Of a stretch of 35,372 bases of DNA, positions 8,452 through 18,446 are shown piece after piece. Below the pieces are notes generated by a model. The model searched no databases and had not been told where the DNA came from. It saw only the letters and a program-made list of their open reading frames with translations. The stretch is from NCBI RefSeq assembly GCF_000298315.2, contig NZ_AEYE02000039.1:1-35372 (forward strand), given 5' to 3'. Position numbers and translations under genes: made by a program. The number at the start of each line of letters is the position of its first letter. The stretch's first letter is position 1. Source of the DNA: Rhizobium grahamii CCGE 502. GTDB lineage: Bacteria; Pseudomonadota; Alphaproteobacteria; Rhizobiales; Rhizobiaceae.

Positions 8452-10143
8452 TTATTGGGAAGGATCTGGCATGATCCTGGCGACCAACGATCTGCATTCA
8501 TACTGCATCTCTCTTTCGCATTCAGTTGAAGTTTTGCCGCCTTTGAAGCGAATATGAGCCTTGGTTGTGCCTCTCTTCGGTAGTTTGAGGAGGGTGACGT
8601 CCTCAATGATGTGAGCAAGCAAGCGCTTTCGTTCGCGGTTCGGGGTCTCTGGGTTGGTCCAGAGTTTTTTGAAGTCCGCCGTGATGGCGACAAACCGCTC
8701 GTGGACGGCCTTATCGAGGATGAATTGATCGTGCTCCCGGGCGCGCTCGCGCTCTTCGCGGGCATTAGCCAAGATGCGGAGCTTCTCGTTCCATTCGCCT
8801 TCGAGCGTGTCGGCGACGAGGCGGTTATTGGGATCGACGAGCATGAAACGGCGCTGGGCGAGATCGGCTTCCGTTTGCGCGCGCTCGATTGCGCGACAGC
8901 GCAGCCGGTCCGCCTCTTCATGTCGCGCTGCGATCTCTTTGTGGACTTCAATCCCCAGTTCGATGGCTGCCGGAGTCATCTGCTCGGCGATCAGCATGCC
9001 GATGGCTTCGTCAACAGGAGGTGCAGCGATCGCCTGGCACAGGGGTTCACCGCGATTGGTACGGGCGCGATCACAAACGTACCAGGCTTCCTGCCGACCG
9101 CGTCGGGCGGCGTAGCGCATGCGAAATGCCTGCCGCATTGCCCACACACGGCCCGCCCCTGCAGCAGCGCCGGGCCTTCCCGCGGAGGTGATGCGACCGC
9201 CACGTTCCATTTACGGCAGATGTTCGATTTCAGAATCCTCAGGTTCTCCTGATGCTGCTCCCAACTGATGTAGCCGGGATGGGCATCTGGAATGCATGCT
9301 GTCCAATCATCACTACCTTGTTTGCGCACGAGCTTGTTGCCATCGATGGTTCGTCGATAGCGACGGCGGCCATAGGCATAGGCTCCGGCGTAACGTGGAT
9401 TGTGCAGCACGCGCATCGCCGTCGAAGGCGTCAGTGGCTGGAAAACCGTCTGGCTGTGGTGCAAGCGAGAGGGAAAGAGAATGCCTTCCTGCCGGAAGGC
9501 CTTCACGGTCTGGGAGGCGGATCCGACGCAAGAGAACGTCTCGAAGAAATGGGCGATCGTCTCTCTGACTTGCATGTCTGGATCAAGCGTTACATTGCCG
9601 GAGTGGTCATAGACCAGCCCGGTTGGCAGCGGGCAACGGAACTCGCCACGCCGGGCCTTGTTGAGGATACCGCCGCGCAGCCGCGCCTTGATCACATGCA
9701 GTTCGGCCTCACTCATTGTTCCATTGAGGCCGAGCAGGAGCCGGTCGTTGAAGCTTGCCGGATCGTAGACGCCGTCCTCATCGAGGATCAGGGTGTCAGC
9801 AAGGGCGCAGATCTCGAGTAGACGCTGCCAGTCGGCATTGTTGCGCGCCAGACGGGAGACCTCCAGGCCCATGACGATCCCGGCATGTCCCATGCCGACA
9901 TCGCTGACCAGCCGTTGAAATCCCTCTCGCCAGACCGCCGATGCGCCGGATTCACCTTGGTCGCTATCGATGACGATAATCTGCTCCTCGCGCCAACCAA
10001 GGGCGATAGCAGCGCCCGCGAAGCGCATATTGCCGCATGGCGCTCTCGGTATTGTCGATGACTTGCCGCATCGAAGATTGGCGGATGTAGAGGTAGGCGC
10101 TGCGTTCGAGGTGATGAGGCTGGACTTTGAGATGTACATTCAT
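8452..10143 (-). pseudogene. Large serine recombinase with two frameshifts
   Basis: Starting at ATG 10143, MNVHLKVQPHHLERSAYLYI continues RQSSMRQVIDNTESAMRQYALR, the start of a serine resolvase catalytic domain with the YxRxSS pattern. A one-base shift near 10012 moves it into the frame AIALGWREEQIIVIDSDQG, with the family motifs GLEVSRLARN and LNGTMSEAELH and a recombinase domain ending in the zinc-ribbon start CGQCGRHF. A second shift near 9125 leads to RMRYAARRGR and a C-terminal coiled-coil part. The natural C-terminus is missing: the frame runs on antisense into the IS66 tnpB fragment and stops at 8452. The three pieces give a protein of about 560 residues, in the usual size range. Confidence 0.8.
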
Positions 10144-10370
10144 CGTGATCTCCGATCGTTGATGCTCATGGCGATTGTCGCAAGGATGTGAACGACGGCG
10201 CTGTGTCCGCGGTGCAGCGGCCAAGCAATTGACGATGGGTCAGGAGAAAAGCAGATGGTGTGATCGATCGATCCAAGACGCGTGGTACTCCGTTAGGTAG
10301 TTCCGATGGCCTTTAAAGGCCGTTGCCGTGTTAGGAACTCGCGTCGCGGAAACCATCTTGGCCAGTGGTC

Positions 10371-10399
10371 ATGTGCGGCCACACCCAAAGGCCGCACAT
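10371..10399. repeat. Perfect hairpin in the leader of the UPF0149 gene
   Basis: The arms ATGTGCGGCC (10371-10380) and GGCCGCACAT (10390-10399) are separated by a 9-base loop. There is no T-run, so it is not an obvious intrinsic terminator. It lies 120 bases upstream of the UPF0149 start. A second small palindrome, GGCCTTTAAAGGCC, lies at 10308-10321. Confidence 0.5.
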
Positions 10400-10518
10400 A
10401 TGGAAGCAAGCGATTCAATCAAAAACATCTGCAGAAACCACTTGCAAGCGGGCGCCGTCCACATATGGAACTGGAAGGTTGTTCGAGAGGCGATGACACA
10501 GCAGGAGCGACAGGCGGC

Positions 10519-11082
10519 ATGACACAGAACAGCCAGGAGATGACGCCGCGACCGAAGCTCGATGACGAGGCGTTCGAGGCGTTTATCAGGGGACGTCGTC
10601 CGGCATCGCTAATCTGGTCAATGAGCGGTCTCGATGGTTATCTTACGGCTCTCATCATCGGCCCGAAGTTCATCGACCCACGCAAATGGATCCCGGAAGT
10701 GATCGGTCCGGATGCCCTGAACCTGCCGATGGAGACAACCGAACATCGGGCCGTGCAGACGATCGTTGCAGAGTATAACCGCATCTCGGCGAGCCTTTCG
10801 GAAACACCGGAAGACCACAGGCCCAGGTTCACCAGGATCGATGATCAGACCTTTGATCCATTCGATTGGGACCTCTGCTTTCTGCTGGCGACAGGGTACG
10901 CGCCGAGGCTTTGGCAGCCGGTTCTTCGAGGTCATGCCGTCACTGGCGATATCATCGCGCCCATCCGCAGGCTCGGCGAGACAAAACGGAAAGCGACCCG
11001 CCAGGATGCTGCTGACGTCGCCAAAGCACTCGTCAATATCCGAACCTACTTTATGCCAAAGCGGGCAAAGCAGAAGTTCTGA
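10519..11082 (+). CDS. UPF0149 (YgfB/YecA) family protein
   Basis: This 187-residue protein matches the UPF0149 family, whose members are small helical proteins of largely unknown function. Recognisable pieces are the N-terminal helix LDDEAFEAFI, the motif SGLDGYLTALIIGP (about residues 34-48) and FDPFDWDLCFLLATGYA (about 110-127). YecA-type members usually end in a zinc-binding SEC-C motif; this one ends in KRAKQKF and lacks it. The Met at 10519 was chosen because homology begins there and AGGAG lies upstream; the frame is open further upstream to 10306 without family similarity. It stands alone between a recombinase pseudogene and an IS3 remnant. Confidence 0.75.
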   Translation: MTQNSQEMTPRPKLDDEAFEAFIRGRRPASLIWSMSGLDGYLTALIIGPKFIDPRKWIPEVIGPDALNLPMETTEHRAVQTIVAEYNRISASLSETPEDHRPRFTRIDDQTFDPFDWDLCFLLATGYAPRLWQPVLRGHAVTGDIIAPIRRLGETKRKATRQDAADVAKALVNIRTYFMPKRAKQKF

Positions 11083-11169
11083 AAGAAAGTGTTATTGCCA
11101 TCCTGTCAACGCCGAAGGCAGTGGGCTGTTCGTCGCGCTCACAATCAAATGTGGAATCCAATCAGGACT

Positions 11170-12092
11170 TTACTCCTTCGTCGGGAGCGAGTGTACTGGC
11201 TTGCCGAGCTGGATATGGCTCAAGGCGATGCCTCGGTTCGCCGCCCATTCCATCAGTTTGCCACTGACATATTCCGGTCCACTATCAACGCGAATTGTGA
11301 ACGGTTTGCCGCGCCATTCGATGATCTGGTTGAGGCTTCGGATGACGCGTACGGCAGGTAGAGAAAAATCCACTTCGATGCCCAGTCCCTCGAGGTTGAA
11401 GTCATCCAGGACGTTCAGCAGCCGGAACTGCCTACCGTCCTCCAGCGGGTCGGCCATGAAACCCATTGACCAGACCATGTTCGGCGCATTCGGCACCGTT
11501 AGTGCATCGGGCTTGCCCCGCTTCAATCGCTTGCGTGGCTTGATCCTGAGGTTCAACTCCAACTCGCGGTAGATGCGGTATACGCGCTTGTGGTTCCAGC
11601 GATGCCCCCAGACATTGCGTAGATAAAGGAAACACAGGCGAAGCCCCAGGTCTTCATTGCCTGCGTCAGTCCGATCAGGAGATCGGCGATCTGCTCGTTC
11701 ACGTCGTTCAGCTTGGCACTGTAGCGATAACAGGTCTCGCTGACCTCGAACGTGCGGCAGGCCAACGCAATACTGACCCGCGCAACATCACTGCTTTTGC
11801 AGCCATCTCTCGGCGTTGAGATGGCCGCGTCATTTTTTTGCAAGAGCCTCCTTCAGAGGCTCGGCCTGCATGCTCATCTAGGCATACATCTTCTTCAGCC
11901 GACGGTCCTGGTCTTCCAGAGCCTTCATCTGGCTGATCATCGAGGCATCCATGCCACGGTATTTGGATCGCCATTTGTAAAATGACGCCGTGCTCATTCC
12001 ATGTTCCCGGCAAAGCTCGGGGACAGGGACACCACCTTCCGCTTGGCGAAGGATGGCAAGGATTGGGGTTCGCTAAATCTGCTCGTCTTCAT
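11170..12092 (-). pseudogene. IS3-family transposase remnant (OrfA and OrfB)
   Basis: Running from 12092 downward, OrfA begins MKTSRFSEPQ and then shifts frame into ILAILRQAEGGVPVPELCRE and HGMSTASFYKWRSKYRGMDA. A TAG stands where the family has Glu (MYA-stop-MSMQAE). OrfB follows with [20 protein letters not shown], another shift near 11640, and ends with the integrase core. The first catalytic Asp is lost: the family WSMDFM reads WSMGFM here. The C-terminal Glu region is truncated at about 11180. It resembles the IS407-like group of IS3. The outer end is probably near 12165, where a GGTAATCCCCCC sequence appears on the minus strand. Confidence 0.8.
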
Positions 12093-12170
12093 CAAAATCT
12101 CCTCGGCCATAAAGCCCGAGAAAATTCTACTTTTGAAGCCCGTTAATTCGCGGGGGGATTACCAACCAGG

Positions 12171-12449
12171 GCGCGTTCTTGATGCGTGGGCTGAACCGCG
12201 TTCAAGGAGAATTTAGCCTGACTGCAGTCGCCTATAAAATTAAAAGAGCCACCACCCTTGTTAGCATTTCGGAGCTGATCGGCGCTATGAAGGCATAGTT
12301 GGGAAAAGGCACCACCTTCTGGCCACCTGCTGGCCCAATCGCGTTAATGAGAAAAACTCCCAAAAAATCCTCATCGCTCCACGACGAGTCCCCGTAACCC
12401 CGGTTCCTTCAACGTTTTGGGGCGGTCTGAAATAGGTGGACACCAAATC
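12171..12449. other. Gap between IS remnants, nothing recognised
   Basis: I find no coding sequence of a known family in these 280 bases. The last 60 bases before 12450 resemble the leader of the IS66 orf1 fragment that follows. Confidence 0.4.
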
Positions 12450-12660
12450 ATGGAAGAAGATGATCAAAAACTGCAGGTGAGGCTTGTGGCGCCCGACGGT
12501 CAGCGTCGATGATCTGCTTCGAGAGAGCGCCTTGTTATCGCCTATCTAGAACCCGGCGTCTCGGTCGCGCCTGGCGCTCGAACACGGGGTCAATCCCGAC
12601 CTCTTGCGTAAATGGATAAATAAGGCCAAGCAGGCGGCCAGTGCTATGCGTCTTAGGCAT
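12450..12660 (+). pseudogene. tnpA: IS66-type TnpA fragment
   Basis: The frame starts MEEDDQKLQVRLVAPDGQRR and is then broken. The adjacent frame continues with ERALVIAYLEPGVSVA, RLALEHGVNPDLLRKWINKA and KQAASAM, which is the helix-turn-helix of an IS66 Orf1 protein. It contains stops and frameshifts and is cut off after about 70 residues. Confidence 0.65.
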
Positions 12661-12862
12661 CAGCCTTCCTTCCAGTTCAGGTCAGCACGGATTGGAGCCT
12701 GCCAATGCAAGGTAGCGGCTTGGATATGCACTCGCGTGAGGGCGAGCGGCCGACGAAATCCGAAATGATCGAGCGGCATTCATCTCGCGCCGTAAGCGCT
12801 CATTTCCAGGCGTGTTGACGTGGCCCATTTGACGGGGGTCGCTGTCAGAAGGCCGTATCGGA

Positions 12863-14110
12863 TCAGGCAGCGGCCGTTTTGGCGAAGTTGAAGGGCAGGA
12901 GGTCGGTGATGTCGGCGTCTGTGGCGCGCTGCGGCAATTCGCTAAGGACATGGCGCAAGTAGGCCAACTGTTCGATGCCGTAGGCGCGGAGGTCAGTGTG
13001 AGGCTGGATACGACGGCATTTTGCGAAGATTCTAATGTCGCGGACAAGCAAGGTTGTTGTCGATCGGCATCCTGCTGCCTTCTAGCGCGTCAGGCACTCC
13101 CACTGGTTCAGGGTGTAGGAAACGGCATCGCCGATCTTGCTGTCGGGCAGGACCTTCGGCGCTATGTCGTCGAGCCATGCCTTAAGAACGTTCAGGATGG
13201 GCAAGCTATGTTGCTGGCGGAAACGGCTAATGCAATCGGCTTGTGTTTCGTCCTTGTCCGGCTTCTCGTTTGCCCGCCTGGCTTTCAATCCGGTAGAGCT
13301 GCTCATAGAACTTCAGCGCCTGCTCCACCGTCCTTCTTCCTTGCCTTGAGGGCATCGACAAAGCGACACCGGGAATGGGCCATACGTCCCAGATGGGTCG
13401 CCCCTCCCAGCGTGCGCCATGCGGTGTAGCCATCGCTCATCAGGATGCCGTGGCAACCGCCGAGAAAGGCCTGCGGGTGTATCTGGCCGCGGCCGAGTTG
13501 ATAATCGAGAAGTACGATCGGTTCGTCGCTTCCTCGCCGCTCCGATACGCCCACATGAAGGATGTGCTATTGGCCTCCCTGTCCGTCTCCTTCAGGTTTG
13601 AACCGTCGTCTCGTCGCCGAGGATGAGTGCTTGCGATCTGAGCCGCAGCTTCAGCGCGTCATAGATGCGAGAGAGATGGCTCTCGCTCGAGCTGATCACC
13701 CAATGGCCCAGAGCGGCGCCGCGGCTGATGGGAACGCCGGCACGCTCGAAGGCCTGCGCCAGGCGGTAGAGCGGCGTGCCGTCGGCATGTTTATGGACGA
13801 GCGCGAAGGCCAGCGTCGAGGCCGTCGCGATGCTGCCCGGGAAAGGCTGCACGGGCATTGGCGCAAACGACAACAGGCGTATTGATCCCGGTGCGATCGC
13901 AATGGCGGCAGGCATACCCGAGCCGCACATTCTGCAGGAGCCGGCGATCTGGTATTGCCGCACCGGACGGCGAGCCATCGGGTCGATATCGATACCATCG
14001 AGGATCCAGTGGAGCTGCTCGGTCGAAAGTGTCACCGCCGCCGTCTCCCGGCGGGGCCATCGGAACCTGTCTTCCGTCCATCGCTTCAGCACAATCACAA
14101 AACCGAGCCG
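12863..14110 (-). pseudogene. IS66 remnant: tnpB 3' end joined to tnpC with internal deletion
   Basis: From 14110 downward the sequence reads the end of a TnpB (FVIVLKRWTEDRFRWPR, LSTEQLHWILDGIDIDPM). After a missing stretch it continues into TnpC: YACRHCDRTG, then FALVHKHADGTPLYRLAQAF and ALILGDETT. Further frameshifted pieces follow (AWRTLGGATHLGRMAHSRCR; ILNVLKAWLDDIAPKVLPDS), ending DLLPFNFAKTAAA at 12863. At least three frame changes are needed to follow the protein. The TnpC N-terminal coiled coil is absent. Confidence 0.75.
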
Positions 14111-14209
14111 ATCGACTTTCGGGCTGGCATCAACAGTCTTGCGGTTCTGTTGCCGTCGCTGGGTTTCCACAATGGGATGACGTCGCCTCGCATGAAATGC
14201 TGGGACTGA
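14098..14209 (+). pseudogene. Opposite-strand IS66 TnpB N-terminal fragment
   Basis: On the plus strand the sequence PIDFRAGINSLAVL matches the conserved N-terminal motif of IS66 TnpB (P-V-D-F-R-x-G). It abuts a minus-strand TnpB fragment that begins at about 14110. The two share the palindrome CGATCG at the join, which looks like an inversion junction between IS66 copies. The match is short, so this is tentative. Confidence 0.45.
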
Positions 14210-14266
14210 AGGGGAACATCGAGGCCGCCTGCTTGTACGCCCATCTATGACGACCCGATCTCGCAT

Positions 14267-14594
14267 TCGCGTGTCCCGCCGGCAGAACGCGAATATGTGC
14301 CCGTGGACAGAGGAGACTCAAGGTTGCTGACACAAAGCCACCGTCAGGGCGAAAACAGTGCGGCTCTTGATCGGAATCCCTCCGGGTAATTCCTGGATTT
14401 CGACGATTTTCGATCTAAGCCGTTGCCAAAGAATGGTCGGTGACGATACTACCATCCAAGGTAGGCGCACGGGTCGGCGGTGTCGTCTAAAATGGTAAGA
14501 TTACAACTTGAAATTGGCTGGCAAAAGCAAACCGCGACCGCATCGCGACCCGTTTGCGTGACGCTGTGATGCAATCGTCTGATGGAGGAAGATC
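14267..14594. other. Upstream region of the EctB-like gene
   Basis: No gene is recognised. I looked for a nod box, a sigma-54 promoter and a tts box and found no convincing match. The last bases carry a strong ribosome binding site (GGAGGAAG) for the aminotransferase. Confidence 0.45.
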
Positions 14595-15881
14595 ATGCTT
14601 CAAGAAAGTAGCTCCAACTCGCTATTTGCCTTCGAAACCCTCGAGTCGAACGTGCGGTCATATTCACGATCCTTCCCTGTGGTGTTCAGGAAGGCGGCAG
14701 GAGCCATTCTCGAAGACGAAAACGGTTGTGAGTTTATCGACTTTCTTTCTGGAGCGAGTGTCCTTAACTACGGTCACAACGATCCCGACATCCTTAACGA
14801 CGCGGTGGAATACTTACAATCAAATCGGATTATCCACGCGTTAGACATGGCTACGTCAGTGAAACGCGAGTTTATGGAGTATTTTGACGAGATAATATTG
14901 CGCCCACGTGGTCTAACATATAAATTTCAGTTTGTTGGTCCCACGGGCGCCAACGCCGTCGAAGCAGCTTTGAAACTTGCACGCAAGATTACGGGACGGC
15001 ACAGTATCATTTCATTTACCAATGGCTATCATGGCGTGAGCTTGGGCGCACTCGCAGTAACAGGAAATCGATATTTCCGAGATGCAGCAGGTCTTCCGCT
15101 TGCGGGCGCGGTGTTCATGCCCTACGACGGCTATTGGGGCGCCGATAAAGATACTACGGAATACCTCGATAGATTACTTGCTGATGATAGCAGTGGTGTC
15201 GATCTGCCGGCAGCCATCATTCTCGAAACCATCCAGGGGGAGGGCGGCATCAATCCCGCGAGCAAAGAGTGGTTGCAGTCACTTGAACGGATTTGCAGAA
15301 AGAACGGAATCCTCCTGATTGTCGATGACATCCAAGCGGGGTGTGGCCGAACGGGCGAGTTTTTCAGTTTTGAGTTTGCCAATATATCTCCAGACATCGT
15401 TCTTTTGTCGAAGTCACTCAGCGGTTGTGGGCTGCCGCTATCACTTTTGCTGCTCAAACCCGAATTGGATGTTTGGCAACCGGGCGAACACAGTGGGACT
15501 TTCAGAGGCAACAACCTTGCACTCGTGACGGCCACCGCTGCTTTGCGAAAGCACTGGACGACTGAAAACCTGTCAAAGGGTGTTATTGAAACGGGACGCA
15601 TCCTAATGGAGCGTCTACGGCAAGTCGCTCAAAGCAATCAAGGATCTAACCTTTCTGTGCGCGGAAGAGGCATGATGCTGGGGCTCGACTGCAGTGCGAG
15701 AGAACTGGCAGCTGAAATCGTACGCCGGGCGTTTAAAGAGGGTCTTGTGGTAGAGCGTTGCGGCGCGGAGGACCAGGTTATTAAGCTTCTTCCTCCTTTG
15801 ACTATCGACAGACCGACCCTTCAACACGGTCTAGACATACTGGAGAAATCTGTGCACGCATGCGTATCGGGGGTAAGTTGA
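14595..15881 (+). CDS. Class III aminotransferase, EctB-like (diaminobutyrate type)
   Basis: This 428-residue PLP-dependent aminotransferase resembles EctB, which moves an amino group from glutamate to L-aspartate 4-semialdehyde to give L-2,4-diaminobutyrate. The N-terminus FETLESNVRSYSRSFPVVF is very close to EctB. The PLP site is complete: the GPTGANAVEAALKLAR phosphate-binding region (115-130), D244 in the DDIQAGCGRTG motif, the Schiff-base lysine K273 in LSKSLSG, and GTFRGN (301-306) from the neighbouring subunit. The length is that of EctB. GGAGGAAG precedes the ATG. It stands alone now, separated by 9 kb of nested IS from the EctC-like and ATP-grasp genes. It could instead use a related semialdehyde; substrate is inferred. 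Confidence 0.85.
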   Translation: MLQESSSNSLFAFETLESNVRSYSRSFPVVFRKAAGAILEDENGCEFIDFLSGASVLNYGHNDPDILNDAVEYLQSNRIIHALDMATSVKREFMEYFDEIILRPRGLTYKFQFVGPTGANAVEAALKLARKITGRHSIISFTNGYHGVSLGALAVTGNRYFRDAAGLPLAGAVFMPYDGYWGADKDTTEYLDRLLADDSSGVDLPAAIILETIQGEGGINPASKEWLQSLERICRKNGILLIVDDIQAGCGRTGEFFSFEFANISPDIVLLSKSLSGCGLPLSLLLLKPELDVWQPGEHSGTFRGNNLALVTATAALRKHWTTENLSKGVIETGRILMERLRQVAQSNQGSNLSVRGRGMMLGLDCSARELAAEIVRRAFKEGLVVERCGAEDQVIKLLPPLTIDRPTLQHGLDILEKSVHACVSGVS

Positions 15882-16218
15882 ATTGGCGGAGTCAATTGCG
15901 TTCGGGCGACGGCATCGGGCCTACCGGCGTTGGCAGCACGCACCATCCGGTTGTTGCCAGATCACGTTGCACCCGTCGGGCCGCTCAGATTGCGACAAGG
16001 CTACGGAACCGGTTAGCACTTCGAAAGGACGGCGCGGCCTGAGGGTGGGGGAACGAGGTGTCGAACTCTTGGGTGAGCAGATAACTGTTTTCCAACATCT
16101 CGGATCCCGGCGTTCGATCGATCTCTGTCGCGCATGCCACAACGCGGTGGCCTCCCGCAATCATTAGCTCAACCGCCGGTCGGAGAGCACTGCAGTTTTG
16201 TCGGATTCATGACATGGA
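15882..16218. other. No recognisable gene
   Basis: I see open frames on both strands but none with family similarity or a good ribosome binding site. This is probably intergenic sequence or an old remnant. Confidence 0.4.
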
Positions 16219-16737
16219 TTAAGGCTGACGCGGCATTTGGAGCGAGAGTTTGCGCATGATGCTCCTGTTTTTGAAGGATTGGCCTTTCAAGTGTTCAAGG
16301 GGTACCGAGACTGGTTTAAAGCCGGTGTATTCGTTCGGCTTTTTGACGTGTGCTCGGACGAACCGGACATGGAATATGCCATGGTCGACGCCTACATCGT
16401 CAAGGTCCACCGCCACGGCAAAGGCGCAAAGGGGGACTCAGAGCCAGGCCATGGGCTGCTCCAAGGCGGCATGACCACCGAGATCCTCGCGCTCACCGAT
16501 GAGCGGGGCAGCTCAATCTATCGTCGCTGGTCTGAAGGAACGCTCGTCATCTCCAAACACCCGATTCGGGCTCAGCCCCTTCCTCTTGACGCGGAGATGT
16601 ACGCATGGCGTCACCTGATCGAAAACTTCATCTGCAAACTCAAGGAGTTCAAGCGCATCGCAGTGCGCGCCGACAAGACCTACCAAAGCTTCAACACCAT
16701 CATTCATCTCGCAGCAGCCGTCATAAACTCTGGATGA
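16219..16737 (+). pseudogene. IS5-family transposase remnant (IS427-like)
   Basis: The sequence follows an IS427-type transposase: the N-terminal GYRDWFKAGVFVRLFDVCSD, the first catalytic Asp in YAMVDAYIVKVHRHG, and the C-terminal YAWRHLIENFICKLKEFKRI with the catalytic Glu, ending AAAVINSG. The middle third, including the second catalytic Asp (normally in ADKAFD), is deleted, and the motif after KGAKG is frameshifted (GDSEPGHGLLQGG for GTRSQAMGCSKGG). Confidence 0.75.
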
Positions 16738-17181
16738 ATCTCAACAGGCGGTAGTCGAGTTCTCGATCCTCCTGCTTCTCATAATTCTATAGTGAAGAAA
16801 GTCTGTTTTTGTGATTTCCACTCGGTTGGCAGAGAATTTGCATGCCCTCCTCGTCATTGCAACCTAACGCCAGGAGAAATTAATGGAACGAAAATACAAT
16901 GTCTTTTAGCAGGACCGCGAAGAACCCCTTTTGGGGCATCTTCGTGCGGAGTTGGCTTCTGGTTTGTCCGGATGAAGATGATGATGCCCTGCGTCGCCAC
17001 CTCATAATGGCGCAATCGGGTCAGTTCTCGGGACGCTCCAGCGCGTGATAGCCAACTCGCGCTACGTGAGGCATCGCGAAATGGCAGCGGTTCTCAACAA
17101 GTAGGGCCGCCTCAATCCACGGTCGAACGAAAAAACCTTTGTCAGTTAGGGCACTTGCCCAGTAGATCTCAGGAAGCAAGA
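16738..17181. other. Gap upstream of the RpiR-type regulator
   Basis: No complete gene is seen. On the minus strand, 17021 to about 17160 reads ALTDKGFFVRPWIEAALLVE and then NRCHFAMPHVARVGYHALER before a stop, which has the composition of a real protein C-terminus. I cannot name the family, and its upstream part is replaced by the regulator. It may be the end of a lost gene. Confidence 0.3.
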
Positions 17182-18063
17182 ATGGATTTTCCAACAAGGC
17201 GCATAAAGGACAGCTATGAGCAGTTTCCTCGGCAAATGAAGGTCGCTGCGCGTTGGTTGGTTGATCATCCAACTGAAGTCGCGCTGCTGTCAATGAGGGA
17301 GCAGGCGCGCCGAGCACGAGTGCCCCCGGCAACGTTGACGCGACTTGCAAAACGCCTGGGCTTCAATGGCTTCGACAATTTGAAGGAGGTTTTCGCGGAC
17401 AGCGTTAGGGGAGTTCCGGAAAGCTTCGGTGGAGAGGAATTATTGGCACGAGGTGAGATCGCCGGCGATGGCGTCCTCATTTGCGATACAGTTAATACTT
17501 TGCAGGGTCATCTCAGCAGATTGGCCCAGCCATCCGCCATCGCCACGTTGGCGGCAGCGGCCGACCTCATAGCGGAGGCAAAACAAATGTTTTGCATCGG
17601 CCGCCGTTTGAGCTTTCCTGTCGCCTATCTAATGCACCATCTTGGATCATTGCTTGGCTCGCCCACAACATTGATCGATGGGATGGGCGGCACTTCCGAT
17701 GATGCGCTCCGTTCTATCGGTCCAGAAGACGCTTTGCTGGCCGTCACAGTCAGCCCTTATACTCGCTTTACAGTACAGGCAGCCGAGTTTGCAGTGTCGC
17801 GTGGCGCGAAACTCGTCGCTTTGACGGACAGCGACTTGTCTCCAATCGCTAGATCTTCTCAAGTTGTGATCCGCGTTCGCACCGAAGTCCCTTCGTTTAT
17901 CCACACGATGACTCCGGCATTGGCCGCAATAGAATGCCTCATGGAATTGATCGCCGCGAGACGGGGACACTGCGCTCTTAAAGCTTTGGCTGCAAATGAA
18001 GAACATCTTGCAGGATTCGACAGCTATATCCTGAATAGCGGCGTCAGTACGAACTCTAGCTAA
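17182..18063 (+). CDS. RpiR-family transcriptional regulator
   Basis: This 293-residue protein has an N-terminal helix-turn-helix of the RpiR type (about residues 1-75; LSMREQARRARVPPATLTRL, AKRLGFNGFDNLKEVFADSV). A C-terminal SIS phosphosugar-binding domain follows (about 115-255; MFCIGRRLSFPVAYLMHHLG, LLAVTVSPYTRFTVQAAEFA, GAKLVALTDS). RpiR proteins usually control sugar or amino-sugar use in response to a phosphosugar. The ATG at 17182 is preceded by AGGAAG at a 5-base distance, so it is preferred to upstream non-ATG options. No metabolic target gene is adjacent; the nearest intact gene is the EctB-like aminotransferase 1.3 kb upstream. The target is unknown. Confidence 0.85.
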   Translation: MDFPTRRIKDSYEQFPRQMKVAARWLVDHPTEVALLSMREQARRARVPPATLTRLAKRLGFNGFDNLKEVFADSVRGVPESFGGEELLARGEIAGDGVLICDTVNTLQGHLSRLAQPSAIATLAAAADLIAEAKQMFCIGRRLSFPVAYLMHHLGSLLGSPTTLIDGMGGTSDDALRSIGPEDALLAVTVSPYTRFTVQAAEFAVSRGAKLVALTDSDLSPIARSSQVVIRVRTEVPSFIHTMTPALAAIECLMELIAARRGHCALKALAANEEHLAGFDSYILNSGVSTNSS

Positions 18064-18440
18064 AGAACAGGAAATTTGGACGCCTGTTTTCCGCCTTCCC
18101 CGACTTTTTGCGGTTCACGTTTGCGCACGCGGCAGAGGTTCATTACCATTATCGTTGGTCCCCCACATTTACGGTGGTTGTTTTCGGCACGAAGGTCGCG
18201 AGGATCGTGCCAGCGGTGCCATCGTCTGACCGAGAACGGCGTGGACGAGCTCCAAAATCTCCTCGCCGACATACGGACATGGGATGGTGGAATCTCCCAG
18301 TTTCTCGTCGATGAACAATGCGATCCGGATGTGGTCGAACGCGTTAGGGCAGACGAGATGGAGCGCGGCTTATAATATCGGCCTCTCCACCAAGCCAAAA
18401 TGCCTTCGCCGGACGGTCACCATTCTTTGCGCTCCTCGGT
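18064..18440. other. Gap after the RpiR-type gene
   Basis: From about 18230 to 18375 a plus-strand frame reads ENGVDELQNLLADIRTWDGG and then FLVDEQCDPDVVERVRADEM before a stop. It looks protein-like but I do not recognise it; it has no start, so it may be a fragment. On the minus strand TGGCACGATCCTCGC (18212 down to 18198) has the GG/GC spacing of a sigma-54 promoter, but it points into the 3' end of the regulator and is probably chance. Confidence 0.3.
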
Positions 18441-18446
18441 GGTGAA

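Larger units (their letters stand above)
4850..8484 (+). pseudogene. tnpB: IS66 tnpB interrupted by a RIT element
   Basis: The 5' part (4850-4969) encodes VIGRPPNGVKIMVATQPVDF and runs through RRGMNDLVALVASALAADPY. The family sequence resumes at 8399 with CGDVFVFRAKRCDRLRCIYW and EGSGMILAT, ending near 8484. The 3.4-kb RIT element lies exactly between DPY and CGD. Beyond about 8484 the tnpB homology stops and serine-recombinase sequence of the opposite strand begins, so the 3' end of this IS66 has been lost in a separate event. Confidence 0.85.

Noticed and set aside
14281-14594. Nod box upstream of the EctB-like gene
   Set aside because: Only isolated ATC and GAT triplets are present; the spacing does not fit the nod-box consensus.
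18198-18212. Minus-strand TGGCACG...CGC resembling a sigma-54 promoter
   Set aside because: It points into the 3' end of the RpiR gene and no minus-strand gene follows.
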